In this document: in pieces, positions 50,114 to 59,600 of the stretch
How positions within the stretch are numbered: position 1 is the first letter of the stretch
Layout: every line of letters begins with the position of its first letter
DNA from: Phenylobacterium sp.
GTDB taxonomy: Bacteria > Pseudomonadota > Alphaproteobacteria > Caulobacterales > Caulobacteraceae
Direction of reading: 5' to 3'
DNA length: 64,000 nucleotides
Assembly (NCBI RefSeq): GCF_030693625.1
Contig: NZ_JAUYAF010000051.1
Location: 1 to 64,000, forward strand
Notes under the pieces: generated by a model
Told to the model about the DNA's origin: nothing
What the model saw: the letters and a program-made list of their open reading frames with translations, nothing else
The model's database searches: none
Translations under genes and position numbers: made by a program

Positions 50114-51328
50114 CTAGGCCTCCAGCTCCGCGCCCCGCAGGTTGCAGCCCTCGAGCTTGGCGCCGGCCAGGTCGGCCTCCAGGAAGCGGGCGCGGGGGGC
50201 CGAGGCGCCGGTGAAGTCTGCGCCGCGCAGGATAGCGCGCGACAGGTCGGTGCGCACCATGCGGCCGTCGTCGATGGAGAGCGGTCCCAGCTTGGCGCCG
50301 CGCAGATTGGCCCGCGTCAGCAGGGCGTCGGTGAGCCGGGCGCCGCGCAGGTCGGCCATGCTGAGGTTGACCCCGCGCAGGTCGCAGCCCGAGAGGTCGG
50401 CGCCCTGGAGCTGGACCCCCTGCAGGTCCATGCCGAAGAAGATCGAGTTCGGAGCCGAGAGCCCGCTGAGCCTGCGCCCCTTCAGCCCTCCCGGCACGGA
50501 GCGGAAGTCGGTGTCGGGCAGGCGGACGGTCTTGCCGCTCGCGCCGGCGGAGTCACAGAAGGCCTCGTGGGCGGCCAGGACCGCGTCCAGGGGCTTGTCG
50601 TCGATATAGACCGCCGCGGCCGGCGCCCTCAGCACCCCGGTGAGGTCGGCGTTGTCGATGTTGGCGAAGCCGATGTCGCAGCGGACCATGATCGCCCGCT
50701 TGAGCGAGGCGCCCGACAGATCGGCGCCCGCAAGGTCGGCGCCGGTGAGGTTGGCGCCGTCCATCACCGCCTTGATCAGCTTGGCGCCGCCCAGCGTGGC
50801 GCCCGAGAGGTCGGCGTCGGTGAAGTCGGCGGCCATGGCCGAGAGGCCGTGCAGGTGAGCCCCGGCCAGGTTGGCGCCCGACAGCACCGCGAAGCTCAGT
50901 TCGCCCGGCCGCTCCTCGTGCTGCAGGATACGGAAGCCCTCGGCCCTGTCCTGCAGGGCGATGCGGCCCTCGCGCAGGTCACAGCCGGAGAGGTCGGCGT
51001 GGGCCAGATTGGCGCCGCGCAGGCAGGCGCCGCGCAGGTCGGCCTTGGAGAGGTCGGCCCGCCGCAGGTCGGTGTCGCGCAGGTCGGCCCCGAACAGCAC
51101 CGCGCCCGCCAGCCTGGTCCCCACCAGGGAGGCGCCGTTGAGCCGGGCCCCGGTCAGGTCGGCGTCGCGCAGGTCCATCCCGTCGAGCTGGCGGTTGGTG
51201 AGGTCGACATAGGCGAGGTTGGCGCGCCGGCCGCCGCTGCGGCCCTCGAGGAATCGCCGGTGCTTGTCCAGCGCCAGGCGCAGGCCATCGATGTCGAGCG
51301 GTCTGAGGACGAGGACGGCGGGCGGCAT
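50114..51328 (-). CDS. Pentapeptide-repeat protein
   Basis: A 404-residue protein in which most of the chain from residue 35 on is A(D/N)LxX pentapeptides, such as ADLTGARLNGASLVGTRLAG and DLRRADLSKADLRGACLRGA, forming a right-handed quadrilateral beta-helix. The solenoid is interrupted near residue 235-285 by a non-repeat insert (YIDDKPLDAVLAAHEAFC). The N-terminal 30 residues hold no signal peptide. Some pentapeptide proteins mimic DNA and protect gyrase, but nothing here shows that. No partner gene is obvious; CorA lies upstream on the same strand, 97 bases away. Confidence 0.9.
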   Translation of the reverse strand: MPPAVLVLRPLDIDGLRLALDKHRRFLEGRSGGRRANLAYVDLTNRQLDGMDLRDADLTGARLNGASLVGTRLAGAVLFGADLRDTDLRRADLSKADLRGACLRGANLAHADLSGCDLREGRIALQDRAEGFRILQHEERPGELSFAVLSGANLAGAHLHGLSAMAADFTDADLSGATLGGAKLIKAVMDGANLTGADLAGADLSGASLKRAIMVRCDIGFANIDNADLTGVLRAPAAAVYIDDKPLDAVLAAHEAFCDSAGASGKTVRLPDTDFRSVPGGLKGRRLSGLSAPNSIFFGMDLQGVQLQGADLSGCDLRGVNLSMADLRGARLTDALLTRANLRGAKLGPLSIDDGRMVRTDLSRAILRGADFTGASAPRARFLEADLAGAKLEGCNLRGAELEA

Positions 51329-51425
51329 GGGGATGCGGAAATTCCTGACTCCGCAATCTTCCCCCTTCGCGTTTAAGGAACCGTTGCGTCAATCCGCCAC
51401 AGGGGCGCGCCCCGGCGGGATTGCG

Positions 51426-52382
51426 TCAAAGCCAGCGCTTTTTCTTGAACCACAGGAAGGGGCCGACGCCGGCGATCACCATCAGCACCAGCGCCATCGG
51501 GTAGCCGAAACGCCAGGACAGCTCGGGCATGTGGTGGAAGTTCATGCCGTAGATCGAGGCCACCAGGGTCGGCGGCATCAGGGCCACGGAGACCACGGAG
51601 AAGAACTTGATGATGCCGTTCTGCTCGATGTTGATCAGGCCGAGCGCCGCATCCAGCAGGAAGGCGATCTGGGAGGCCAGGGACCCCGCATGCTCGGTGA
51701 GCGAGCCGATGTCGTGCTGCACCGAGGTGAGATGGGCCCGGCTGGCCGAGGCGGCGGCGATTTCCGGGGCGAGACCGGCGAAGCTGGCCAGACGCCCCAG
51801 GCTGACCAGGCTGGTGCGGGCCATGGCCACCACAGACTGGGTGCGGGCCAGGCCCGTCAACAAGGGCTCGAAGGCGCCGCCGTGGGGACGGTCGAAGATG
51901 GCATGGGAGCTTTCCTGCACCGCCGCGGAGCCGGCCTCGAGCACGTAGGCCAGACGCTCGACGATGGCGTCCAACAGCTCCAGCATCACCTCCGCCCCGT
52001 TGGTGAGGTCGGGGCTTTCGGCGGCGCGCACCGTGAACACCGTGAAGGCCTTGAAGTCCTCATAGCGGATGGTCACCAGGACGCCGCGGGCGAGCACGAA
52101 GGTCGCGGGCGCCGAGGTCGGGTGGTCGTCCTGGCTGCGGGCCAGCAGGGTGGCGGTGAGGAAGGTGGCCTTGTCTTCCTGGTAGAGCCGCGACGAGGGC
52201 TCGATCTGAGCCATCTCCTCCCGGGTGGGGAGGTCGACGCCAAGCACGCGCTCGACCGCCAGCTCCTCCTCACGCGTGGGGTTGAGCAGGTCGATCCAGA
52301 TGGTGTCGGCGGGCAGGACCCAGTCCTCGCCGGGCGTTTCGGACGTGGAGGCCGAAGCGCCGCGGCGGATCAGGTTCAGCAT
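51426..52382 (-). CDS. corA: CorA-family magnesium/divalent cation transporter
   Basis: A 318-residue CorA-type channel. A long cytoplasmic N-terminal domain (residues 1-250) with helical bundles is followed by two membrane helices. The essential YGMNF motif, in SIYGMNFHHMPELSW, closes the first helix, and a basic FKKKRWL ends the chain. It would import Mg2+ or related ions in the inner membrane. The ATG at 52380-52382 lies four bases after the CHAP-protein stop, so the two are likely co-transcribed. Confidence 0.93.
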   Translation of the reverse strand: MLNLIRRGASASTSETPGEDWVLPADTIWIDLLNPTREEELAVERVLGVDLPTREEMAQIEPSSRLYQEDKATFLTATLLARSQDDHPTSAPATFVLARGVLVTIRYEDFKAFTVFTVRAAESPDLTNGAEVMLELLDAIVERLAYVLEAGSAAVQESSHAIFDRPHGGAFEPLLTGLARTQSVVAMARTSLVSLGRLASFAGLAPEIAAASASRAHLTSVQHDIGSLTEHAGSLASQIAFLLDAALGLINIEQNGIIKFFSVVSVALMPPTLVASIYGMNFHHMPELSWRFGYPMALVLMVIAGVGPFLWFKKKRWL

Positions 52383-52386
52383 CAGC

Positions 52387-53061
52387 CTATTTGGCTTCGG
52401 ACGAGCCTTGGGTCGCGGCCATGATCAGGGCGGCGATCTTGTCGGTGGAGTCGGCCGCCTGGCTGAGCATCGAGAAGGGACCGGCGCCGGGACGGACGGC
52501 CTGGGCCATCTGGGTGGCGGCGCCCTGGGCCATGGCGACGGCGGTGTTGCCGGCGGCGTTCAGACCGGAATTGGCCACGCGCTGGGCGTGGGTGTCCTGA
52601 TAGATGAAGCCGTGGGTGGGGTAGGTGGTCGAGCCGAGGTCACGGATGGGATCGTACCAGACCTTGACCTGAGACCAGTCGCCGGCCGGCGAGACGTCGA
52701 TCACGGTGACGTCCTTCTCGACCTGACCCCGGGTCCCGCCGATGCGCGACCAGTTGGCGTGGGTGATCTGGATGACCCGGTCGGTGAGCACCTGGCTGAC
52801 CACGGCCACGTGGCCAAGTTGCATCTTGCCGTTGGGCTTGAAGCAGAGGACCGCGCCGGCCTTGGGAGAGAAGCCCGTCTCGTACTTGCCGGCGGCCTGC
52901 TTCCACCAGGTCCAGGCGTCGCCAAAGATCTGGACGCCGGAGATCAGGCGGGCGAAGGGCACGCACTGCCAGTAGGTGTCAGCCACCGCGCCAACAGGCG
53001 CGAGTGTCAAAACCGCTATGGCGGCCAGGGAACCCAGGACGGTTCTGGTCCGTTTCAGCAT
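52387..53061 (-). CDS. Secreted CHAP-domain amidase-like protein
   Basis: A 224-residue protein with a signal peptide (about residues 1-28, ending APVGAVADT) and a CHAP domain: the nucleophile-type Cys is in YWQCVPFARLISG and the His in MQLGHVAVVSQVL, followed by ITHANWSRIGG. CHAP enzymes cut peptidoglycan peptides or related amides. The C-terminal 60 residues are Ala- and Gln-rich. It should act in the periplasm on cell wall. It is first in a unit with corA. Confidence 0.87.
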   Translation of the reverse strand: MLKRTRTVLGSLAAIAVLTLAPVGAVADTYWQCVPFARLISGVQIFGDAWTWWKQAAGKYETGFSPKAGAVLCFKPNGKMQLGHVAVVSQVLTDRVIQITHANWSRIGGTRGQVEKDVTVIDVSPAGDWSQVKVWYDPIRDLGSTTYPTHGFIYQDTHAQRVANSGLNAAGNTAVAMAQGAATQMAQAVRPGAGPFSMLSQAADSTDKIAALIMAATQGSSEAK

Positions 53062-53646
53062 GTTAAGAGGAACTCCCCACGCGAACTGCGATTAGGGATA
53101 CTCATCCGCGGCGCGAAAGCAAAGAGCTTTTCCACGTGTGCGGCGGAAGGTCGCCGAGTCTCCCACAGGGAATTCCACAGCTTCACTGGGCTGTCACACG
53201 CCTCAAGGCCAAGATTGTACAGGCAACGGGGAAGTCAAAAGGTTAAAGTTAGGGAAACTAATCCCGATTTTTGGCCTTGCGCTCCGTTATTAAGCTGTCA
53301 TCGCCTACCGGCTACATTCTTAGATACTGTAATTTTTCCGGCCACTGCTTTCGACCCCGGCGGGTGAAACAATCCGAAACAGACGAACGCACCGTCTCCC
53401 AAGACCTCGACGCCGGTTGCGGCGCGCCGTGCCAAGAAGAGACGCGGCGCCTCGTGACGGGTCACATTTCGGGCATTGGCCGGCATTTCGCCTTCGCCCG
53501 GGCCGTCCGGCGCCCGGAAAAGCGGCGCCGTGGGCATACCGCTGGGGGCGACTCAGACTTCCCGCGCGATTTTGAGAACCATTCGCAGTAGTCGGGGCCG
53601 ACGGATAGGCTAGAAGTTGGGGAACGTTCATCTTTCGAGGACCCCC
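53062..53646. other. 585-base intergenic region with no supported gene
   Basis: Divergent promoters for the CHAP gene (minus) and the TerC gene (plus) must lie here. The stretch 53215-53345 is markedly more AT-rich than the rest of the window and contains TTGTACAGG, GGTTAAAGTTAGG and TTATTAAGC. Short open frames occur on both strands but have poor codon use and no ribosome sites. I could not recognise a manganese riboswitch before TerC. Confidence 0.5.
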
Positions 53647-54471
53647 ATGGATAGCCTTATGACCCTGGCCGCCGATCCGGCCGCCTGGGCCGCCCTGATC
53701 ACCCTCGTCGTCATGGAGGTGGTTCTCGGCATCGACAACCTGGTCTTCATCTCCATCCTGTCGAACAAGCTGCCGCTGGAACAACAGGCCAAGGCCCGCC
53801 GACTTGGCATCGCCCTGGCCCTGATCATGCGGCTGGCGCTGCTATCCACGATCGCCTTCATCGTCGGCCTCACCGCCACGGTCTTCGAACTGCCCTGGAC
53901 GGGACCGATCGGCGAAGATGGCAAGGCCATGTTCGAGCTGGCCTTCTCCTGGCGCGACCTGATCCTGATCGCCGGCGGCCTGTTCCTGGTCTGGAAGGCC
54001 ACGACCGAGGTCCACCACACCATGGACCCGACCCCCAGCCCCAACCTCCTCGACAAGGACGGCGTGATGGCGGCGGGCGTGACCATGAACTTCAGCGCCG
54101 CGATCGTTCAGATCCTGCTGCTGGACATGGTCTTCTCCATCGACTCGATCCTGACGGCGGTGGGCATGACCGATCACCTGCCGATCATGGTGATCGCCGT
54201 CGTGGTCGCCGTGGTGGTGATGCTGGTGGCCGCCGAGCCCCTGGCCAAGTTCATCAACGACAACCCCACCGTCGTGATGCTGGCCCTGGGCTTCCTGCTG
54301 ATGATCGGCGCGACCCTGATCGCCGACGGCTTCGGGGTGCACGTGCCCAAGGGCTACATCTACGCGGCCATGGCCTTCTCGGGCCTGGTGGAGGCGCTGA
54401 ACATGGCCTCGCGCCGCGCCCAGCAGCGCAAGGCCCAGGCTGCGATGGATAATTCCCAGAGCGTTCCGTAA
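53647..54471 (+). CDS. TerC-family integral membrane protein
   Basis: A 274-residue protein with about seven membrane helices. [20 protein letters not shown] and [17 protein letters not shown] are the two signature helices carrying conserved Asp residues. TerC proteins export or handle metal ions, in several cases Mn2+, and some serve metalloprotein maturation. Start ATG 53647 with GAGGAC upstream. Followed by an 8-bp GC hairpin. Confidence 0.9.
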   Translation: MDSLMTLAADPAAWAALITLVVMEVVLGIDNLVFISILSNKLPLEQQAKARRLGIALALIMRLALLSTIAFIVGLTATVFELPWTGPIGEDGKAMFELAFSWRDLILIAGGLFLVWKATTEVHHTMDPTPSPNLLDKDGVMAAGVTMNFSAAIVQILLLDMVFSIDSILTAVGMTDHLPIMVIAVVVAVVVMLVAAEPLAKFINDNPTVVMLALGFLLMIGATLIADGFGVHVPKGYIYAAMAFSGLVEALNMASRRAQQRKAQAAMDNSQSVP

Positions 54472-54482
54472 GGTCCAGACAA

Positions 54483-54510
54483 GGGGGCGGCCGCATTTCC
54501 GTCCGCCCCC
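54483..54510 (+). terminator. Hairpin after the TerC gene
   Basis: GGGGGCGG and CCGCCCCC pair around a 12-base loop, 11 bases after the TerC stop. No T run; a likely but weak terminator. The AT-rich ATAATAAAAATAG just after it may be the promoter of the next gene. Confidence 0.5.
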
Positions 54511-54571
54511 GGACGTTGCGATAATAAAAATAGATCATTAGGGGCGGCCCTTTCGCCGCCGGGAAACGGCC

Positions 54572-56239
54572 TTGAACGAACCTCACGTCTATAGCCACGA
54601 CGAGCGCCGGCTGACGCTCATCTCGGTCATGATCGTGTTCCTGCTGTCGGCCATGAGCCAGACGATCGTCGGCACGGCCATGCCCCGCATCATCGCCGAG
54701 CTCTCGGGCCTGCACCTCTATGCCTGGGCCACCACCGCCTATCTTCTGGCCTCCACGGTCATGGTGCCGATCTGGGGCAAGCTGGGGGACCTCTATGGCC
54801 GCAAGCCGATCCTGCTGATCGGCATCGGCATCTTCCTGGCCGGGTCCTGGCTGGCGGGCCTGGCCGGCGAGTTCGGCGACCTGCCCCTGCTGGGCGGCGG
54901 CATGACCCAGCTGATCATCTTCCGCGCCGTCCAGGGCGTGGGGGGCGGGGCGCTGTTCACCACCGCCTTCGCCATCATCGCCGACCTGTTCGCCCCCCGC
55001 GAGCGGGCGAAGTTCTCCGGCCTGTTCGGGTCGGTGTTCGGGATCGCCAGCGTGTTCGGCCCGGTGGTCGGCGGCTTCTTCACCGACCACGGCACGGTGA
55101 CCCTGTTTGGCCACGTCATCGCCGGCTGGCGCTGGGTCTTCTACTGCAACATCCCCTTCGCCCTGGCCGCCGTGGCGATGATCCTCATCAAGATGCCGAC
55201 CCTGCCGATCCGCGGCGTGGGGCGCATCGACTGGGCCGGGGCGGGCCTGATCATCGCGGGCTTCGTGCCCCTGCTGCTGGCCATCACCTGGGGCGGGCGG
55301 GAATACGCCTGGGCCTCGCCGCTGATCCTCGGCATGCTGGGCTTCGCCATGGCGGTGCTGACCGGCTTTGTGTTCGTAGAGAAGCGGGTGCGCGACCCGA
55401 TCATCCCGCTGGAGCTGTTCAAGAACACCACCTTCACCACCGCCAACGGCGCGGCCTTCGTCTATTCCATGGCCTTCATGGGGGTCACCAGCTTCCTGCC
55501 GCTCTACATGCAGGTGGGCCAGGGCATCCCGGCCACCACCAGCGGCCTGACCATGCTGGCCCTGATGGGGGGCATGATCTCCAGCTCGACCATCAATGGC
55601 CAGCTGGTCACCAAGACTGGCCAGTACAAGCCCTTCATGATCGGCGGCGGGGTGGTGCTGATCTTCGGCGTCTTCCTGATGTGCTTCATCGGGCCCGACA
55701 CCACGACCCTGGACCTGGCCTGGCGACTGCTGATCGTCGGCATCGGCCTGGGTCCCGGCCAGAGCCTGTTTGGCCTGGCGGTGCAGAACGCCGTGCCCTT
55801 CCACCAGATCGGGGTGGCCACCAGCTCAGGCCAGTTCGTGCGTCAGATCGGCTCCACCATGGGGGTGGCCCTGTTCGGCGCCCTGCTGACCTCGGGCCTG
55901 GCCAGCGAACTGGCCAAGCGCACGCCGGCCGAGCCTGGCGCCGTGGTGCGCACCCTGGACCTGTCGGACCTGCAGGCCATGGCCATGGAGCGCAACCTGC
56001 ACCCTGAGCAGGCCGCCGCCCGCGCCGCCGATCCCAAGCAGGTGGCGATGGAGCGGACCATCCGCACCAGCTTCTCGGTGGCCATCGTCCACGGGATGAT
56101 CTTCGCCCTGTGCTCGCTGATCGCCGGCTTCATCCTGATGCTGTTCATCCCGGTGGCGACCCTGAGGGAGCGCCCCATGGCGGCGGCCAAGGCGGCGGAG
56201 CCTGGCGGGGATGTGGCGGAGGAGGCGGGGGAGGTTTGA
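54572..56239 (+). CDS. MFS multidrug exporter (DHA2/EmrB-QacA family)
   Basis: A 555-residue 14-helix MFS exporter. The N-terminal half has SQTIVGTAMPRIIAELSG, KLGDLYGRKPILLIGIGIF and the motif-C-like GVVGGFFTDH region; the second half begins near HIPLELFKNTTFTTANGAAF. The start is a TTG at 54572 (GGGAAACGGCC before it), the best available because the next Met codons are inside the first helix. It would export drugs or toxic metabolites using the proton gradient. No regulator gene is beside it. Confidence 0.9.
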   Translation: MNEPHVYSHDERRLTLISVMIVFLLSAMSQTIVGTAMPRIIAELSGLHLYAWATTAYLLASTVMVPIWGKLGDLYGRKPILLIGIGIFLAGSWLAGLAGEFGDLPLLGGGMTQLIIFRAVQGVGGGALFTTAFAIIADLFAPRERAKFSGLFGSVFGIASVFGPVVGGFFTDHGTVTLFGHVIAGWRWVFYCNIPFALAAVAMILIKMPTLPIRGVGRIDWAGAGLIIAGFVPLLLAITWGGREYAWASPLILGMLGFAMAVLTGFVFVEKRVRDPIIPLELFKNTTFTTANGAAFVYSMAFMGVTSFLPLYMQVGQGIPATTSGLTMLALMGGMISSSTINGQLVTKTGQYKPFMIGGGVVLIFGVFLMCFIGPDTTTLDLAWRLLIVGIGLGPGQSLFGLAVQNAVPFHQIGVATSSGQFVRQIGSTMGVALFGALLTSGLASELAKRTPAEPGAVVRTLDLSDLQAMAMERNLHPEQAAARAADPKQVAMERTIRTSFSVAIVHGMIFALCSLIAGFILMLFIPVATLRERPMAAAKAAEPGGDVAEEAGEV

Positions 56240-56252
56240 GGGCCGCACCCTC

Positions 56253-56290
56253 TCCGCTCGTCCCGGCGAAGGCCGGGATGAGCGGGTTTT
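56253..56290. terminator. Palindromic repeat acting as a terminator
   Basis: CCGCTCgTCCCGGC gaag GCCGGGAtGAGCGG, followed by TTTT, lies just after the MFS gene and just before the priA stop on the other strand. It is one unit of the CCCGGC-type repeat. Confidence 0.75.
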
Positions 56291-56295
56291 GGGGG

Positions 56296-58461
56296 CTACA
56301 GAAAACTGTACGGGTCCACGTCGATGGCCACGCGGATCATGCCGGGGGGCCGGAACCGCGCGCGCCAGGCGGCGAGGTAGGCGGAGAGATCCACCGTGCG
56401 GTCGGCGCGGATGAGGAAGCGCTTGCGGCGGCGGCCGCGGATCAGGCCGAGGGGGGCGTCGGCGGGGCCGTAGACGGCGACGCCTTCGGCGTTGGGCGCT
56501 GTCTGGGCCATCTTTTCCACGAAGGCTTCCAGCTGGACAGGGTCGGGACCGGAGACGATCAGGGCGGCTAGCCGGCCGTAGGGCGGCAGGCCGGCGATCT
56601 CGCGTTCCTCCAGTTCGGCTGTGGTGAAGGCGTCGCGGTCCTGGGCCTTCAGGGCCTGCATGACCGGGTGCTCCGGCGCGTAGGTCTGCAGCATGGCGCG
56701 GCCGGGACGGTCCTTGCGTCCGGCGCGGCCGGTGGCCTGGGCCAGCAGCTGGTAGGTGCGCTCGGCGGCGCGCAGATCCCCGCCGCGCAGGCCGAGGTCG
56801 GCGTCCACCACCCCCACCAGGGTCAGGCCCGGGAAGTTGTGGCCCTTGGCGGCGGCCTGGGTGGCGACGAGAATGTCGATCTGCCCCTCCTCCATGGCCT
56901 GGATCAGGCGCTTGGCTTCGCGGGCGTCCCAGACCGTATCAGAGGAGAAGATGGCGATGCGGGCGTCGGGGAACAGGCCGCGCGCCTCCTCCTCCACCCG
57001 CTCCACGCCGGGGCCGATGGAGGTCAGGCTGTCCTTGGCGCCGCAGTGGGGGCAGGCCAGGGGCTTGGGCATGGAGAAGCCGGTGAGGTGGCAGACCAGG
57101 CGCCCGGAGTAGCGGTGCTCCACCAGCCAGCTGTCGGTGTCGGGCGAGGTCATCCGCTCGCCGCAGGCCTTGCAGAGCACCAGTGGCGCGTAGCCCCGGC
57201 GGTTGAGGAACAAAAGCGTCTGTTCGCCCCGCGCCCAGGTCTCGCCCATGGCCTTGACCAGGGGCGGCGACAGCCAGCGGCCGGCGTCGGGCGGGGTCTC
57301 GCGCATGTCCACCAGGGTGATATCGGGCAGGACCGCGACCCCGTGGCGGGAGGTCAGGCGCAGCCATCGGTAGCGGCCGGTCTCGGCGTTGCGCAGGGAT
57401 TCCAGGGAGGGCGTGGCCGAGGCCAGGACGACGGCGGCGTCCTCGATCTTGCCGCGCGCCACGGCCAGGTCGCGGGCCTGGTAGATGAAGCCCTCCTCCT
57501 GCTTGTAGGAGGCGTCATGCTCTTCATCGACGACGATGAGGGCCAGCTTGGCGAAGGGCAGGAACAGGGCCGAGCGGGCGCCGATGACGATGCGGCACTG
57601 GCTGGTGGCCACGGCTTCCCAGACCCGACGCCGGGCGGGCGGGGTGATGTCGGAGTGCCATTCGGCCGGCGCGGCGCCGAAGCGGGCGGCGACCCGGGCG
57701 ATGACCGCCTGGGTGAGCGCGATCTCCGGCAACAGGATCAGCACCTGGGCGTCCGGGTCGGCGGCCAGGGCGGCGGCGACGGCCTCCAGATAGACCTCGG
57801 TCTTGCCCGAGCCGGTGACCCCGTCCAGCAGGGCGACGTTGAAGCCGCCCTCCCCCAGCATGGAGATCAGGGCCTTGGCGGCGGCATCCTGGCTGGGATT
57901 GAGCGGGTGGCCGGCCCGCGACAGGTCGGGGGGCGCGAAGGCCACGGGCGCCTCCACCAGGCGCACAGCCAGCACGCCCTCATCCACCAGGCCCTTGATG
58001 ACGCCCGAGGAGACCCCGGCGGCGCGGGCGAGGTCGGGCGGGGAGAGGCGCTGGGTCGCAGCCGTCTCCAGGACCTTTGTGCGAGCAGCGGTGGGGCGGG
58101 CGGGCTGCACGCCCGTGGCCTCGACGAGCTTTTCGGGGCGGGCCTTTTGAGCCCGGGCGCCGCGCAGGGTGATGGCCAGGGGTGAGCCCGGTGAATCCAC
58201 CGAATAGCGCGCGGCCCACTGGATGAAGTCGATGGCCCGTTGCGGCAGGGGCGGATCGTCCAGCTTGCCCTCGATGACCTTCAGGGGGCGATTGCCGCCG
58301 GTCCCGTCGCGCAGGGCGGTGACCACGCCCCGCAGCAGGCGGGGGCCCAGGGGCGCGGCCACCTGGTCGCCCACCTGCAGGTCCATGCCCTCGGGTTCCT
58401 CATAGTCGAAGGCCTCGGGCAGGGGCATGGGCAGCAGAACAGACGCGATGCGGCGGGTCAT
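56296..58461 (-). CDS. priA: Primosomal protein N' (replication restart helicase)
   Basis: A 721-residue superfamily 2 helicase that reloads the replisome at stalled forks. The N-terminal 3'-DNA-end-binding domain is followed by Walker A DGVTGSGKTEVYLEA, IVVDEEHDASYK and, after the zinc region, VVDADLGLRGGDLRAAERTY and ATGRAGR. The zinc module usually has eight Cys in four pairs; here only CKAC (near 57170) and CPHC (near 57050) are kept, while the others read TSPDTD and CHLTGF. One zinc site therefore seems lost. A single gene, with a repeat-rich region upstream. Confidence 0.95.
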   Translation of the reverse strand: MTRRIASVLLPMPLPEAFDYEEPEGMDLQVGDQVAAPLGPRLLRGVVTALRDGTGGNRPLKVIEGKLDDPPLPQRAIDFIQWAARYSVDSPGSPLAITLRGARAQKARPEKLVEATGVQPARPTAARTKVLETAATQRLSPPDLARAAGVSSGVIKGLVDEGVLAVRLVEAPVAFAPPDLSRAGHPLNPSQDAAAKALISMLGEGGFNVALLDGVTGSGKTEVYLEAVAAALAADPDAQVLILLPEIALTQAVIARVAARFGAAPAEWHSDITPPARRRVWEAVATSQCRIVIGARSALFLPFAKLALIVVDEEHDASYKQEEGFIYQARDLAVARGKIEDAAVVLASATPSLESLRNAETGRYRWLRLTSRHGVAVLPDITLVDMRETPPDAGRWLSPPLVKAMGETWARGEQTLLFLNRRGYAPLVLCKACGERMTSPDTDSWLVEHRYSGRLVCHLTGFSMPKPLACPHCGAKDSLTSIGPGVERVEEEARGLFPDARIAIFSSDTVWDAREAKRLIQAMEEGQIDILVATQAAAKGHNFPGLTLVGVVDADLGLRGGDLRAAERTYQLLAQATGRAGRKDRPGRAMLQTYAPEHPVMQALKAQDRDAFTTAELEEREIAGLPPYGRLAALIVSGPDPVQLEAFVEKMAQTAPNAEGVAVYGPADAPLGLIRGRRRKRFLIRADRTVDLSAYLAAWRARFRPPGMIRVAIDVDPYSFL

Positions 58462-58928
58462 GATGTGGGGCCCTTCTCCCCTTGCGGGGTCGAGAGCGGC
58501 GCTTCGCCAAATCGTTGGCGAAACGCATAGCCGGACCCAAGTGGCCCGGCTCGCTCTCGACGGTGGCCGGTCGGAGACCGGTCGGATGAGGGGTCACGCT
58601 CCGCGATCGGCAAACCGCCGCTCATCCCGGCGAAGGCCGGGACCCAGGTGAAACCCACTTCGTTCTCATGGGAAGCCCCAGCGTCGTTCCGGATCGCCTT
58701 CGACCGCTCAGGATGAATCTGGGTCCCGGCCTTCGCCGGGATGAGCGGATATGACGTGAGCCTGGCGCGACCCCTCATCCGACCCTGCTCCGCAGGGCCA
58801 CCTTCTCCCGCAAGGAGAGAAGGACTGGGAAGGGCCTGCTCGTGGCGCATCACGCCCCGCACAGAGGCTGGCCGCGCCGGGGCGCAAAGGCTAAGGAAGC
58901 CCCGTTCATTTCCGCGCAGAGGCCCGTC
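58462..58928. repeat. Nested inverted repeats in the priA-transaldolase intergenic region
   Basis: Perfect 30-bp arms (58618-58647 and 58719-58748, beginning CCGCTCATCCCGG) and, outside them, perfect 16-bp arms GGTCGGATGAGGGGTC (58580-58595) and its complement (58769-58784). Outer TTCTCCC/GGAGAGAAGG stems near 58475 and 58805-58832 extend the symmetry. No coding region was found in these 467 bases. Confidence 0.75.
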
Positions 58929-59582
58929 ATGCAGCTCTTTCTCGACACCACGGACACCGCCGTCCTGAAGGACCTGGCCGCCACGGGCCTGGTGGACGGC
59001 GTCACCACCAACCCCACCCTCATCGCCAAGTCCGGCCGGCCCATGCTGGAGGTCATCGCCGAGATTTGCGATCTCGTCGAGGGGCCCGTGAGCGCCGAGG
59101 TGGCCGCCACCGACGTGGAAGGCATGCTGAAGGAGGGCGCCAAGCTGGCCGCCATCGCCACCAATGTGGTGGTCAAGCTGCCCCTGACCCGCGAGGGCCT
59201 GATCGCCACGGCCGAGTTCGCCGTGCAGGGCATCGCCACCAACGTCACCCTGTGCTTCACGGCGGCCCAGGCCATGCTGGCCGCCAAGGCCGGCGCCACC
59301 TACATCTCGCCCTTCATCGGCCGGCTGGACGACTATGGCATGGACGGGATGGACCTGATCCGCGAGATCCGCGCCATCTACGACAACTATGATTTCGACA
59401 CCGAGATCCTGGCCGCCTCGATCCGCAACCCCGCCCACGTGACCGCCGCCGCCCTGTCCGGCGCCGACTGCGCGACGATTCCACCCGGGGTTTTCTTGGA
59501 CCTCTTCAAGCACCCGTTAACCGAGAAGGGTCTTGAACAGTTCATGAGCGACTGGGCCAAAACGGGTCAGTCCATTCTTTAG
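58929..59582 (+). CDS. Transaldolase-family protein (short, fructose-6-phosphate-aldolase-like)
   Basis: A 217-residue TalC/Fsa-type transaldolase. [36 protein letters not shown], and the Schiff-base Lys in [18 protein letters not shown] are all present, followed by [19 protein letters not shown]. This short type can be a true transaldolase (pentose phosphate pathway) or a fructose-6-phosphate aldolase; sequence alone does not decide. Start ATG 58929. It is upstream of the DUF484 gene by 18 bases, so they are likely one transcript. Confidence 0.9.
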   Translation: MQLFLDTTDTAVLKDLAATGLVDGVTTNPTLIAKSGRPMLEVIAEICDLVEGPVSAEVAATDVEGMLKEGAKLAAIATNVVVKLPLTREGLIATAEFAVQGIATNVTLCFTAAQAMLAAKAGATYISPFIGRLDDYGMDGMDLIREIRAIYDNYDFDTEILAASIRNPAHVTAAALSGADCATIPPGVFLDLFKHPLTEKGLEQFMSDWAKTGQSIL

Positions 59583-59600
59583 AACCACAGGGGCGGATGC

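Noticed and set aside
53271..53591. A possible 106-residue gene in the CHAP-TerC gap
   Set aside because: No ribosome site, codon use unlike neighbours and no recognisable motif.
53500..53646. yybP-ykoY manganese riboswitch before the TerC gene
   Set aside because: TerC genes often carry one, but I could not find its conserved loop sequences here.
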